Below, one piece after another: positions 43,203 to 51,829 of a stretch of 64,000 nt of DNA. The stretch is from Myxococcales bacterium (GTDB taxonomy: Bacteria > Myxococcota_A > Polyangia > Polyangiales > Polyangiaceae). The stretch spans positions 117,150 to 181,149 of the forward strand of contig JANYHK010000016.1 of assembly GCA_025359105.1 (NCBI GenBank). Direction: 5' to 3'. The notes beneath the pieces were generated by a model that was given only the letters and a program-made list of their open reading frames with translations, ran no database searches and was not told the DNA's origin. The position numbers and the translations under genes are program-made. Every line of letters begins with the position of its first letter. Positions within the stretch are counted from its first letter, which is position 1.

Positions 43203-44132
43203 ATGGTGCCCGACATGGACAAACCGCCCGTCCTCGGCTGCGCGCCCTACATGGGCATGGGCCCGCTCGACGACGAGGACGGCCTGGGGGTCGCCCGCGA
43301 TCTCCCTCCGGTCGTCGACGCGCACGTCCACCTGTTCCCCGACGCCGTGTTCTCCGCGATCTGGCGGTGGTTCGACGCCAACGCATGGCCGGTGCGCCAC
43401 AAGCTCACGAGCCCGCGCGTCGTCGAGTTCCTGGCGAGCCGCGGCGTCGGCCACCAGATTGCGCTCTCGTACGCGCACAAGCCGGGCATGGCGCGCGCGC
43501 TCAACGCCTACATGGCGGAGGTGACGCGCGGCGACCCGCGCGTGACCGGGCTCGGCACGGTGCTCCCTGGCGAGCCCGACGCCGTGGCCGTCGTCGAAGA
43601 AGCGTTCGCCCTGGGGCTCGCGGGCATCAAGCTGCACTGCCACGTGCAGTGCTTCGCGCCCGACGCGCCGGCGCTCCACGAGATCTACGAGGCCTGCGTC
43701 CGGCACGACAAGCCGCTCGTCATCCACGCCGGTCGCGAGCCGAAGACTGCCGCATACAAGCGCGATACCCACGCGATCTGCGCGGCCGAGCGCATCGAGC
43801 GCGTCCTCACGACGCACCCACGGCTCCGCGTCTGTGTTCCGCACCTCGGCGCCGACGAATACGATGCCTACCTCGCGCTCGTGGAGCGCTACGACACGCT
43901 CTGGCTGGACACCACGATGGTGCTCGCGGGCTACTTCCCGGACCGCCCGCCGTCTCTCCTCCAGGCCCGCCCGGACCGGATCATGTACGGCACCGACTTT
44001 CCGAACGTCCCGTACGCGTGGGATCGGGAGCTCAAGCACATCGCCGGCATGGGTCTCCGCCCCGACGCCCTCGAAGCGCTCCTCGGCGGAACGGCGAAAA
44101 CCTTCTTCGGCCTCGCTGCGCCTGCCCGCTAA
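43203..44132 (+). CDS. Amidohydrolase_2-family metal-dependent hydrolase
   Basis: A protein of up to 309 residues with a TIM-barrel amidohydrolase pattern: DAHVHLF, IKLHCHVQCF, LVIHAGREP, CVPHLGADEYDAY and MYGTDFPNVPY. The His/Asp residues in these motifs are the usual metal ligands of PF04909 enzymes; the reaction could be a hydrolysis or a decarboxylation. Start choices are ATG 43203, ATG 43215 or ATG 43251. The divergent pxp start at 43199 leaves only 3 bp for ATG 43203, so a later start is likely. The genes may be unrelated in function. Confidence 0.8.
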   Translation: MVPDMDKPPVLGCAPYMGMGPLDDEDGLGVARDLPPVVDAHVHLFPDAVFSAIWRWFDANAWPVRHKLTSPRVVEFLASRGVGHQIALSYAHKPGMARALNAYMAEVTRGDPRVTGLGTVLPGEPDAVAVVEEAFALGLAGIKLHCHVQCFAPDAPALHEIYEACVRHDKPLVIHAGREPKTAAYKRDTHAICAAERIERVLTTHPRLRVCVPHLGADEYDAYLALVERYDTLWLDTTMVLAGYFPDRPPSLLQARPDRIMYGTDFPNVPYAWDRELKHIAGMGLRPDALEALLGGTAKTFFGLAAPAR

Positions 44133-44167
44133 CCACGTGCGTCGGGGCGCGCAATCCCGCGCGAGGC

Positions 44168-44196
44168 TTGCGCGCCGAGGCGGCCGTCCTTACGGT
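44168..44196 (+). promoter_or_regulatory. Candidate lemA promoter
   Basis: TTGCGC at 44168-44173 and TACGGT at 44191-44196 are 17 bp apart. The ATG 44206 follows 9 bp after the -10, so the 5' leader would be 0-4 nt. The resemblance of the -10 (TACGGT) to the kinase gene's TACGCT is notable. Confidence 0.4.
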
Positions 44197-44205
44197 GTGC
44201 GCGAG

Positions 44206-44811
44206 ATGACCAAAAACTCCAGGCGCTCCCTCCTCTTCGCGATCTTCGCCGCGCTCATGCTGGCGCTCGTCCCCGCATGCCAGAGCTACGACGCCCTCGT
44301 CGAGAAGGACCAGACGTGCGACCAGAAGTGGGCGGACGTCGAGGCCAACCTGCAGCGTCGCTACGATCTCATCCCCAACCTCGTGGCCACGGCGAAGGGC
44401 TCGGCGAAGCACGAAGAGGAGACGCTCACCAAGGTGATGGAGGCGCGCTCGATGGCCGCGAGCATCAAGCTCACCGCCGACGATCTGTCGGATCCGGCGA
44501 AGATGGCGGCGTTCGAGAAGGCGCAGGACCAGCTCAAGGGGCCGTTGTCGCGCCTGATGATGATCGACGAGCGCTACCCTGATCTGAAGGCGAACCAGGC
44601 CTTCCATGATCTGCAGAAGCAGCTGGAGGGGACGGAGAACCGCGTGCTCGTCGCGCGTCGTGACTACAACGCCGCGGTGAAGGACTACAACTCCGAGCTC
44701 GGGAAGATCCGCGGCCAGGCCGTCAACAAGGTCACCGGCAAGCCGTTCAAGCAGCGCGCGTATTTCAACGCGTCCACCGAAGCGCAGGCGGCGCCCAAGG
44801 TCAGCTTCTGA
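44206..44811 (+). CDS. LemA-family protein
   Basis: A 201-residue envelope protein with an N-terminal hydrophobic anchor and lipobox-like ALVPACQS, followed by long helices. The LemA hallmark is QKWADVEANLQRRYDLIPNL. The C-terminus has YNAAVKDYNSELGKI and the Phe/Tyr-rich end (RAYFNASTEAQ). LemA proteins usually partner TPM-domain membrane proteins, exactly as in this locus: the next gene overlaps its stop by 1 bp. The function is not settled. Confidence 0.92.
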   Translation: MTKNSRRSLLFAIFAALMLALVPACQSYDALVEKDQTCDQKWADVEANLQRRYDLIPNLVATAKGSAKHEEETLTKVMEARSMAASIKLTADDLSDPAKMAAFEKAQDQLKGPLSRLMMIDERYPDLKANQAFHDLQKQLEGTENRVLVARRDYNAAVKDYNSELGKIRGQAVNKVTGKPFKQRAYFNASTEAQAAPKVSF

Positions 44812-45602
44812 TGCGCCCCGCCCGGGCCTACGTGTGGCTCGGCGTTCTCCTCGCGGCGCTGGTCTTCTGGCTGGCGCCGCGTTCTGCGTTGGCGTTCACG
44901 CCCCCTCCGGCGCCGGCGGGGGGCAGCTACGTGGTCGACACGGCGGGAAAGCTGACCGCCGCCGACAAGGAGGAGCTCGATCGGAAGCTGGTCGCGCTGA
45001 AGCAGGGTGGGGGACCCTGGATCGCTGTCTTGGTGGCCGGATCGCTCGAGGGCGAGTCGATCGACGACGTGGGTATCGCGACGGCGCGCGCCTGGCAGAT
45101 CGGCACGAAGGCCGACAATGGCGTGCTGCTCCTCATCGCGCCGAACGAGCGAAAGGTGCGTATCGAAGTGGGCAGCCACCTCGAAGGAGATCTGACCGAT
45201 CTCGACGCCAACGACATCATCCGCACCAAGATTGGCCCTCGCCTGAAGGCGAACGACTTCCGTGGCGGCATCGAGGCGGGCATCGACGGCATCGCGAGCG
45301 CCGTGATGCACGGGGCGGTGCCCGGTCAGAAGGACCGGCGTGCCCGTCGCGGTGCGGCGTCGGAGGGGGCGAACCCGTTCCAAGTTGGGGCGATCGTGAT
45401 CGTGCTCATCGTCATCATCCTCCTCCTCAGCCGGCGCCGTCGCGGCGGCGGTGGCGGTGGCGGCGGATTCTGGTGGTGGGGCGGTGGGGGCGGCGGCGGC
45501 TGGGGTGGCGGCGACGGCGGCTGGGGCGGCGGCGGCGGCGGCGACAGCGGCCCGAGCGGCGGCGGCGGATTCAGCGGTGGTGGCTCGAGCGACAGCTATT
45601 GA
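44811..45602 (+). CDS. TPM-domain (YgcG-like) membrane protein with Gly-rich tail
   Basis: A 263-residue protein. The signal peptide ends near ALAF. The TPM phosphatase-like domain covers about 38-175: YVVDTAGKLTAADKEEL, WQIGTKADNGVLLLIAPNERKVRIEVG and FRGGIEAGIDGI. A membrane helix (VGAIVIVLIVIILLLS) is followed by RRRR and then a Gly/Trp/Ser-rich tail (FWWWGGGGGGGWGGG). TPM with a Gly-rich tail next to LemA is the classical pair. It is followed by a hairpin at 45635. Confidence 0.9.
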   Translation: MRPARAYVWLGVLLAALVFWLAPRSALAFTPPPAPAGGSYVVDTAGKLTAADKEELDRKLVALKQGGGPWIAVLVAGSLEGESIDDVGIATARAWQIGTKADNGVLLLIAPNERKVRIEVGSHLEGDLTDLDANDIIRTKIGPRLKANDFRGGIEAGIDGIASAVMHGAVPGQKDRRARRGAASEGANPFQVGAIVIVLIVIILLLSRRRRGGGGGGGGFWWWGGGGGGGWGGGDGGWGGGGGGDSGPSGGGGFSGGGSSDSY

Positions 45603-45634
45603 GGCGCCAAAAGGCCGATAGCGAACCACCAGAA

Positions 45635-45674
45635 GGTGGAGCAACCGTTCCCTGAAAAGGACGGTTGCTCTACC
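45635..45674 (+). terminator. Long hairpin between TPM and porin genes
   Basis: GGTGGAGCAACCGT and ACGGTTGCTCTACC form a 14-bp stem with a single G-T pair and a 12-nt loop. There is no T-run afterwards. The right arm ends 11 bp before ATG 45686, so it may be a terminator of lemA/TPM, a leader hairpin of the porin gene, or both. Confidence 0.6.
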
Positions 45675-45685
45675 ATGGCCGTCAC

Positions 45686-46831
45686 ATGAAGCGGCGCGCG
45701 CTATGGCTGGGGGGCCTGCTCCTCATCGCGCGCGCGCGCGAGGCGCACGCCGATCGCGAGCTCGAAGAGCGAACGCGCCGGAACGATGCGCCGGGCGTCA
45801 CCTTCGGGGGCTACGTCGAGGCGTACACCGCCTACAACGGTAACCGCCCGTCGAACCACCTGACGGCGCTGCGCGACTTCGACGCGCGGAGCGACTCGTT
45901 CGTGCTTCAGAACGCGGCGGCGCAGATCGACGGGCACACGGGGCGCTTCTCGGGGTGGCTCGCGCTGCAGCTCGGACAGACGGGGCCCGCCTACTACGCG
46001 CCGGCCGATCGACGCTTCTCCGTGATCCAGGAGGCCTACGCCGGGTACGAGGCGCCGCTCGGCACCGGCCTGCTCACCGAGGCGGGCATCTTCCTCTCGC
46101 CGCTCGGCATGGAGGACCTCGCCGTCAAGGACGAGTGGAACTGGTCACGCTCGTTCGTATGGACGGGCCTCCCCTCCTACTACGCCGGGATCCGCTCGAC
46201 GTACCGGCTCTCCGAGAAGGCGAACCTGCAGGGAGCCCTCGCCAACGGCTGGAACGACATCGTCGGCGCAGACGGCAACAAGTCCATCGCCGTGACGTAC
46301 CTGCACGAGCTGACGGACGACGTGAAGATCACGGCGATGTACTCGGGCGGCGTCGAGCGTCCCCGCGGCGCACCGGAAGGCAACCCGTGGCGGCACCTCG
46401 TCGACGTCTTCACCCAGATGCAGCTGTCGTCGCGCCTCGCGGCGATCGTGTACGCCGACGCGGGCGTCGAGCCGAACCGGCTCGGTCTCTCGGGCTGGGC
46501 TGCCGGCGCCCTCTACGCGCGCGTCGAGCTCGCGAAGTGGCTATTTCTCGCATGGCGCGGCGATCTCTTCTTCGAGAAGCGCGCGGAGAGCGCGGGCGCG
46601 GTCGCCAGCGCGATCTTCTGGCCGACGCGCTGGGTGAGCTCGGAGACCGCGACGCTCGATCTTCGTCCCGACGCGCACGTCTCGGTGCGCCTGGAGTACC
46701 GCCACGATCTCTCGGCGACGCCGGCGTTCTATGCGGGGCTCGTCGACGGCGACGGCTCGTCCGCGCGCCCGTACGTCGCGAATTCGCGCTCGCAGGACAC
46801 GCTCACGCTCGGGCTGACGACGTGGTTCTGA
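45686..46831 (+). CDS. BBP2-like outer membrane beta-barrel porin
   Basis: A 381-residue barrel of the OmpL/BBP2 type. The signal peptide ends near REAHAD. Early family motifs are VTFGGYVEAYTAYNGNRPS and the later FLSPLGMEDLAVKDEWNWS with YYAGI following. The body alternates charged and aromatic strands, and the last residues are LTTWF with a terminal Phe. A passive outer-membrane channel is likely. There is no strong ribosome site; TACCAT at 45671-45676 could be a -10, which would overlap the hairpin. Confidence 0.82.
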   Translation: MKRRALWLGGLLLIARAREAHADRELEERTRRNDAPGVTFGGYVEAYTAYNGNRPSNHLTALRDFDARSDSFVLQNAAAQIDGHTGRFSGWLALQLGQTGPAYYAPADRRFSVIQEAYAGYEAPLGTGLLTEAGIFLSPLGMEDLAVKDEWNWSRSFVWTGLPSYYAGIRSTYRLSEKANLQGALANGWNDIVGADGNKSIAVTYLHELTDDVKITAMYSGGVERPRGAPEGNPWRHLVDVFTQMQLSSRLAAIVYADAGVEPNRLGLSGWAAGALYARVELAKWLFLAWRGDLFFEKRAESAGAVASAIFWPTRWVSSETATLDLRPDAHVSVRLEYRHDLSATPAFYAGLVDGDGSSARPYVANSRSQDTLTLGLTTWF

Positions 46832-46985
46832 GCGGCCCGCCTCGGCCACGCGAGGTCGTGGCGACGTTGCGGTATCGTGGCGGAAATGCGCGGCGCGCGG
46901 CGTCGCGGGCCCTTGCTTTCTCGCGTTGCCCGGTCAAAGTCACGCGGGTGCGTCCGCTGGCACGGCGCTCGCTAAGATGGTTGGC

Positions 46986-47135
46986 ATGAAGTCCTCCAAA
47001 ACCACCCTGGCGCTGCTCTTCATCCTCGCTGCCTTCGGCGCCAGCGCGTGCCGCAACACCTACAACGGGGTGAAGGCGGACTCGAAGAAAGCCGTGCACA
47101 AGACCGGCGAAAAGCTGGAGAACGTCGGCCGCTGA
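46986..47135 (+). CDS. Entericidin-like small lipoprotein
   Basis: A 49-residue lipoprotein: MKSSKTTLALLFILAAFG, lipobox Cys in SACRNT, then a short Lys-rich tail (KKAVHKTGEKLEN). Length and pattern resemble entericidin-type peptides, but the match is loose. ATG 46977 is an alternative start. TAAGAT at 46973-46978 ends 7 bp before ATG 46986, so the peptide may come from a leaderless mRNA. Confidence 0.55.
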   Translation: MKSSKTTLALLFILAAFGASACRNTYNGVKADSKKAVHKTGEKLENVGR

Positions 47136-47165
47136 GCGCGGTGCTCGGCGAGTCGCTGCCGATCA

Positions 47166-48554
47166 TCAGTACGACGGCGGCGCCTGCCCCGGGATCCACA
47201 GGTTGATGCTGTACGCCCCCGGCTCGGTCAAGCCGGGGATCTGCGCGTTGGGGAAGTTCGCGTCGGAGAAGTTGATGAACTTCCACGCGTAAGGATCGAT
47301 TTCCTTCGGCGCCGCCCACCCGAACGGATCGATCGCGCCCTGCACGCCGTTCACGCCGTAGACGTTGGGGAAGCTCGGCGGCTCGTTCGCGTTCACCGGC
47401 AGCGCCTGGAACGCGTAGTGACCGATGCCGGTGAGGTTCGACGTCCGGAGCACCGAGAGATCGAGGTGAGGCTCGCTCGAGCAGCCGGTGTTGCCGATGC
47501 GGGCGATGCGCTCGCCGCGGTGCACGATCTGGCCGGCCTGCACGTTGTCGGCCGGGTTGCTCGTGAGCTTGATCATGTGGTGGTAGGCAGCAACGAACGT
47601 CTCCGCGTAGCGCCCCGCGCCGACCTGGCTTTCGATGAAGATCTCCGCCTGGAAGTCGCTTTTGCCGCACATCCCGGTGACGTTCCGGTTGCGCGCGCCG
47701 CGCACGACACCCGGGGCGACGGCGAGGAGTGGACGCCCTTCCTCCATCGACCAGTCGTACGCCCCCTCGACGGCGTGCGCGCCGGGCTTCACGAGCAAGC
47801 AGCCGGCGCCCTTGCCCGCCTGCAGGCACTCCTGGGCGCTGCCGAAATGCGCCTGCGAGACCCCGTGGCGGTCCACCATGCCCGCCTTGCTGCCCGCAGG
47901 GATCGGGCTCTGACCGAACGCCGTCACGTCCCACGGGGCGTTGAAGAGATCGTAGTTGAAGCCGGTCTCACCAGCCTTCACGCCGAAGTCCGCGGGCATC
48001 GCTGGACTCATCGGAGCCCACGGGTGCCCAAAGATGGGCAGCGCGGTCGGCGAGACGATGAAGATGCAGTTCTTGGCGTTCTTGTTGTCGCTGAAGGCTT
48101 GCGAGACGAGCGCGGCGCCCGCGCCGCGCACGCGGTACGGGACGGTCTCCTTCTGCGTGCCGCAGCGGACCATGACGTTGTTGTCGCCGTTCATCGACCA
48201 CAGCCCGGCGCGCCGGACGATGCCCGTCTTGAAGCGGCTCAGGATGTCCCCACACGGATCGGAGCTCACGTCGCCGAACTCGAACGCCCAACCGCCGGCG
48301 CCGTCCGAGACGCTGCAATAGTGGCCGTAGCCGGGCGGCACCGGGATGGGCGGAGGCGCGACGCCGAGCAGCCCCAGCGGAACGATCGGGGCGAGCGGGA
48401 CGACGGGAGGCGGCGCGGGGCGCGGCTCGGCGCCGGCAACCTGGCTCTGCACGCCGATCGCGATCGCGCTTGCGGCGAAGATCGCGGCGCGACCGCGCGG
48501 GCGCGCGCGCGATCGGGTCGAGCTTCGAGAACCGAAAAGCGGCGCGCAGGGCAT
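47166..48554 (-). CDS. Exported M23 (LytM)-like peptidase, possibly inactive
   Basis: A 462-residue exported protein. The signal peptide ends near VAGAEP, and a Pro-rich stretch follows. From about residue 270 it looks like an M23 domain: LVKPGAHAVEGAYDWSMEEG, then LLAVAPGVVRGA, then VQAGQIVHRGERIARIGNTG and EPHLDLSVL. Active LytM enzymes have HxH in the last motif; here it is HLD, so the zinc site lacks one His. The domain may have lost catalysis. It is separated from the prolyl oligopeptidase by 85 bp. Confidence 0.72.
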   Translation of the reverse strand: MPCAPLFGSRSSTRSRARPRGRAAIFAASAIAIGVQSQVAGAEPRPAPPPVVPLAPIVPLGLLGVAPPPIPVPPGYGHYCSVSDGAGGWAFEFGDVSSDPCGDILSRFKTGIVRRAGLWSMNGDNNVMVRCGTQKETVPYRVRGAGAALVSQAFSDNKNAKNCIFIVSPTALPIFGHPWAPMSPAMPADFGVKAGETGFNYDLFNAPWDVTAFGQSPIPAGSKAGMVDRHGVSQAHFGSAQECLQAGKGAGCLLVKPGAHAVEGAYDWSMEEGRPLLAVAPGVVRGARNRNVTGMCGKSDFQAEIFIESQVGAGRYAETFVAAYHHMIKLTSNPADNVQAGQIVHRGERIARIGNTGCSSEPHLDLSVLRTSNLTGIGHYAFQALPVNANEPPSFPNVYGVNGVQGAIDPFGWAAPKEIDPYAWKFINFSDANFPNAQIPGLTEPGAYSINLWIPGQAPPSY

Positions 48555-48639
48555 TGGCAGACGGTGCCATGCCGCCCACCGACCGTCGAAGAATCCGGTG
48601 CTTACCGGTGCTTACGCGGGCTTCGTCGTCGCGACGCGT

Positions 48640-50865
48640 CTACTTCGCGGAGGCGCCGAGCTCGTTCAGGATGAACGTGAACATGTCGGTGCTCTCCTCG
48701 ATCGCCGCGTTCAGCGGCGTGCCGATGCCGTGACCGGTGTCGGCGTCGGCGCGGAGCAGGATCGGACGGTTCGACGCGGTCGCGGCCTGCATGCGCGCGG
48801 TCATCTTGCGCGAGTTGTACGGCTCGACCCGCGGATCGTTCGCGCCCGTCGTGAACATGACCGATGGGAACGTGGCGCCGTCCTTCACGTTGTGGAGAGG
48901 TGAGTACGCCAGCAGCGCGCGGAAGAGCTTCTCGTCCTTGGTGGAGCCGAACTCCGTCACGTTGAACGCGCCGTTCGGCGTCGTCTCGACGCGGAGCATG
49001 TCGTAGATGCCGACGGCGGAGACGATCACGCGGTACGCCTCGGGGTGCTGGACGATCTGCGCCCCCATGAGGAGCCCCCCGTTGGAGCCGCCGTACGCCG
49101 CGAGACGCTCGGGCTTGGTGTAGCCCTTGGCCACGAGCGCCTGCGCGCAGGCGTAGAAATCGTCGAACACGTTCTGCTTGTTCGCAAGGTTGCCCGCCGC
49201 GTGCCACGCCTCCCCGAACTCGCCGCCGCCGCGCAGGTTCGCCTCGGCGAAGACGCCGCCCTGGTCGAGCCAGAGGCGGTTCATCGGCCGCAGGCGCGGC
49301 GTGCGCGACACACCGTAGCCGCCGTAGCCGTTGAGGAGCGCCGGGCTCGAGCCGTCGAGCGGCATGCCCTTCTTGCGCACGATGTTGAGCGGGATCTCCG
49401 TGCCGTCCTTCGACTTGCACGTCTCGCGCACCACCTCGGCATCGTCCATCGAGTACGGCATCGCCTGCGCGAGCGCGGTGGCCGCGCTCTTCTTCGTCGC
49501 CGCGGAGAAGCGGAACCAGCCGGGCGCGTTCGTGTAGCTCTCCGCGTGGTAGAGCACGTCATCGGCGCCGATCTTCTCGAGACCGCCCACGGCCGCGATC
49601 TTGAAGGCGAGCTCGATGGTCTCCGGCGCCTCCGCCTTGCCGTTCGCGAGCTTGAAGCTGCGCAGGCGCGACGGGCCGCCCAGGAGCTCCGCGACGTAGA
49701 GGCGGGTCTTGGTGGCTGCGAAGTGCTGGATGACGCCGTCCCCTTCGGGAACGAGGAGCGCGGGCTTGTTCGTCGTGAAGGGCTTCGTCAGCCGCTGCAG
49801 CGCCCCCTTCGGGGCTCCCTTGCGCGACAGGAGGTAGAGCGCGCCGTCGGACCCGAAGCGCGCGTCGACGATCTTGTCCTCAAAGCGGGCGATCTGCGTG
49901 AACACTCCTTTGTCGTCGGTGACCCAGTACGCGTACTCGCCGCCGTCGCCGTTCTCGACCGCCGCGAGCACCGTCTTGCCGTCGCCGCTCGTCGCCAGCT
50001 TGATCTCGGCGATGCGCGGGAGCTCCTTTCCGAGCGCGTAGGTATCCGACGCCGCCGGGGTGCCGAGCTTGTGGAAATAGAGCTGCTGGTAGAAATCGAG
50101 GTCCGCTTTCGGGCGCTCGCCCTCGCGCGGGTAGCGCGTGTAATAAAGGCCAGTGGCGTCCGCGTTCCACGTGACGCTGCCGCCGGCGGTCCCGCCGTTG
50201 ACGTGGACGAGGACGTCGGGCGCCGCCTTGCCGGTGGCGACGTCGTAGACGCGCACGTCACCAGCCTCCGAGCCGCCCACGGAGAGCGACACGGCGACCT
50301 TCTTGCCGTCGCGCGACGGGACGAAGAAATCGATCGCCGTCTTTCCCGTCGCGTCGAGCACGTTGGGATCGAGCACGACCTTCTCCGTCGGCTTCGTCGC
50401 GTCGGCGTAGAGAACGAGCATCGGCTGCTGCTTCGGCGGCTGCGTCTTCAGGGCGAAGACTTGCTCGCCGGCGGCGGTCACCTCGTCGAACGACGCCGGG
50501 CGCTGCGAGAGCAGCTCCGCCACGCGCGCGCGGATCTTGGGGCGCGCTTCCATCGCGTCGAGCGTGGTGCGCGTCAGCTTGTTCTGTGCGTCGGTCCAGG
50601 CCTGGACGGCCGGATCCTTGCCGTCCTCCATCCAGCGGTAGTCGTCGGTCACCTTGGTGCCGAAGTACTCGTCGGTGACCGGCTTCTTCGGCGACGCGGG
50701 AAACGGCGGTGTCTTCGCGCCGGGCCCGGGCGTGGCCGCGGTCGGGCCAGGCGCGGGCGTCGCTGCCGCGGTCGGTGACGTCGGGGCAGGGGCTGCGCCT
50801 CCACCGCAGGCCAAGAAGAGGACGGAGAGGACGGGCACGAGGGCGAGACGGTCACGCATACGCAT
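48640..50865 (-). CDS. S9A prolyl oligopeptidase, lipoprotein
   Basis: A 741-residue serine peptidase. The N-terminus has a lipobox (SVLFLACGGG) and a Pro/Ala-rich tether, so it is exported and anchored. A beta-propeller region follows. The alpha/beta-hydrolase part has the triad Ser594 (YGGSNGGLLMG), Asp677 (GANDPRVEPY) and His712 (DTGHGIG). GGYGVSRTP and NLRGGGEFGEAWH are family markers. It cleaves short peptides after proline. The start is ATG 50865 or 50859. Confidence 0.93.
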   Translation of the reverse strand: MRMRDRLALVPVLSVLFLACGGGAAPAPTSPTAAATPAPGPTAATPGPGAKTPPFPASPKKPVTDEYFGTKVTDDYRWMEDGKDPAVQAWTDAQNKLTRTTLDAMEARPKIRARVAELLSQRPASFDEVTAAGEQVFALKTQPPKQQPMLVLYADATKPTEKVVLDPNVLDATGKTAIDFFVPSRDGKKVAVSLSVGGSEAGDVRVYDVATGKAAPDVLVHVNGGTAGGSVTWNADATGLYYTRYPREGERPKADLDFYQQLYFHKLGTPAASDTYALGKELPRIAEIKLATSGDGKTVLAAVENGDGGEYAYWVTDDKGVFTQIARFEDKIVDARFGSDGALYLLSRKGAPKGALQRLTKPFTTNKPALLVPEGDGVIQHFAATKTRLYVAELLGGPSRLRSFKLANGKAEAPETIELAFKIAAVGGLEKIGADDVLYHAESYTNAPGWFRFSAATKKSAATALAQAMPYSMDDAEVVRETCKSKDGTEIPLNIVRKKGMPLDGSSPALLNGYGGYGVSRTPRLRPMNRLWLDQGGVFAEANLRGGGEFGEAWHAAGNLANKQNVFDDFYACAQALVAKGYTKPERLAAYGGSNGGLLMGAQIVQHPEAYRVIVSAVGIYDMLRVETTPNGAFNVTEFGSTKDEKLFRALLAYSPLHNVKDGATFPSVMFTTGANDPRVEPYNSRKMTARMQAATASNRPILLRADADTGHGIGTPLNAAIEESTDMFTFILNELGASAK

Positions 50866-50966
50866 CCCCGCCTTCTACCTGCGAGCGGGCACCGCGTCGA
50901 CTGCCAGAGCGCCGACGTCGTCCTTGCCGTGATCCAGGGCAAGGAGCGCGTCCAGCGGAGCAGACG

Positions 50967-51752
50967 TCAGCGACGGCGCGGCGCTGGCGCCGTGGCCTCG
51001 TAGCTCGCGCGGACGCGCGCCTCGATGTCCTTCCAGTCGGCCTTGCGCGCGTCGACGCGGATCCCCAGCCAGCCCTTGGGGCCGAAGTACGCGGGCGTGT
51101 AGTACCGCGCTGGCTCCTTCGCGACGAGGCGCGCCTGGTCCTTCACGGGCAGCCGCGCGCAGACCGAAACCACGCCGTCGCGGTGGTAGTTGTCGAGGAA
51201 GTACGCGAACGGCTTTTTCTTCACGCGAAAGGTGGCCTCGCGCTTGCTCGCTTCGCACGTCGCGCCCGGCAGCGCGAGGCACAGCTTGCTGAGCCGCTCG
51301 AGCGTCGCGCGCGCGAGGGCCGGATCGGTCGTCGGGAGTGGCGGCGCCGGCTTTCGCTTCACGACAGGAGCGGCGGAAGGATCGTTGACGTAGCTCTTCG
51401 GCGCGACGGAGAGCCAGCCGGACTCGACGAGGATCGCCAGATCGATGTAGTCCGCCTTCGGCCCGTCGAGGCGCACGCCGACCCAGCCCTTCACGCCGAC
51501 GTAGGGCGGCACGAAGTAGCGATCGGAGTCGCTCGCGACGAGGCGCTGCTGCTCCGCCGGGGTGGCCTTGACCCGGACCGCAAGGCGGCGGTCGCCGTGG
51601 TGATCGTCGGCGAACATGAGAAACATCTTGCCCCGGACGTGGAACGACGGCGCGCCGTGGGACAGCTTCTCCTCGGCGCCGGCGAACGCGAAGCAGACCT
51701 CGCGGATACGGTCGAGGACCTCGTCTGTGGCGGTTCGGGCGGTCTTGGCCAT
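50967..51752 (-). CDS. Tandem MmcQ/YjbR-domain protein
   Basis: A 261-residue protein with two YjbR domains. The first, about 10-125, has VCFAFAGAEEKLSHGAPSFH and VGVKGWVGVRLDG. The second, about 150-250, has LCLALPGATCEASKREATF and FGPKGWLGIRVDA. YjbR proteins have a DNA-binding-like double-wing fold, but their function is not known. Most are single-domain, so this is a duplication or fusion. It is divergent from the acyl-CoA ligase gene with 77 bp between starts. Confidence 0.82.
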   Translation of the reverse strand: MAKTARTATDEVLDRIREVCFAFAGAEEKLSHGAPSFHVRGKMFLMFADDHHGDRRLAVRVKATPAEQQRLVASDSDRYFVPPYVGVKGWVGVRLDGPKADYIDLAILVESGWLSVAPKSYVNDPSAAPVVKRKPAPPLPTTDPALARATLERLSKLCLALPGATCEASKREATFRVKKKPFAYFLDNYHRDGVVSVCARLPVKDQARLVAKEPARYYTPAYFGPKGWLGIRVDARKADWKDIEARVRASYEATAPAPRRR

Positions 51753-51829
51753 GCCCAGAGGCTAGCAAAGGAGCGGGTCGCGACCGCCGCCAGTGTTGAC
51801 AAACCACACCAGCGTGCGATGCGAGGGGC

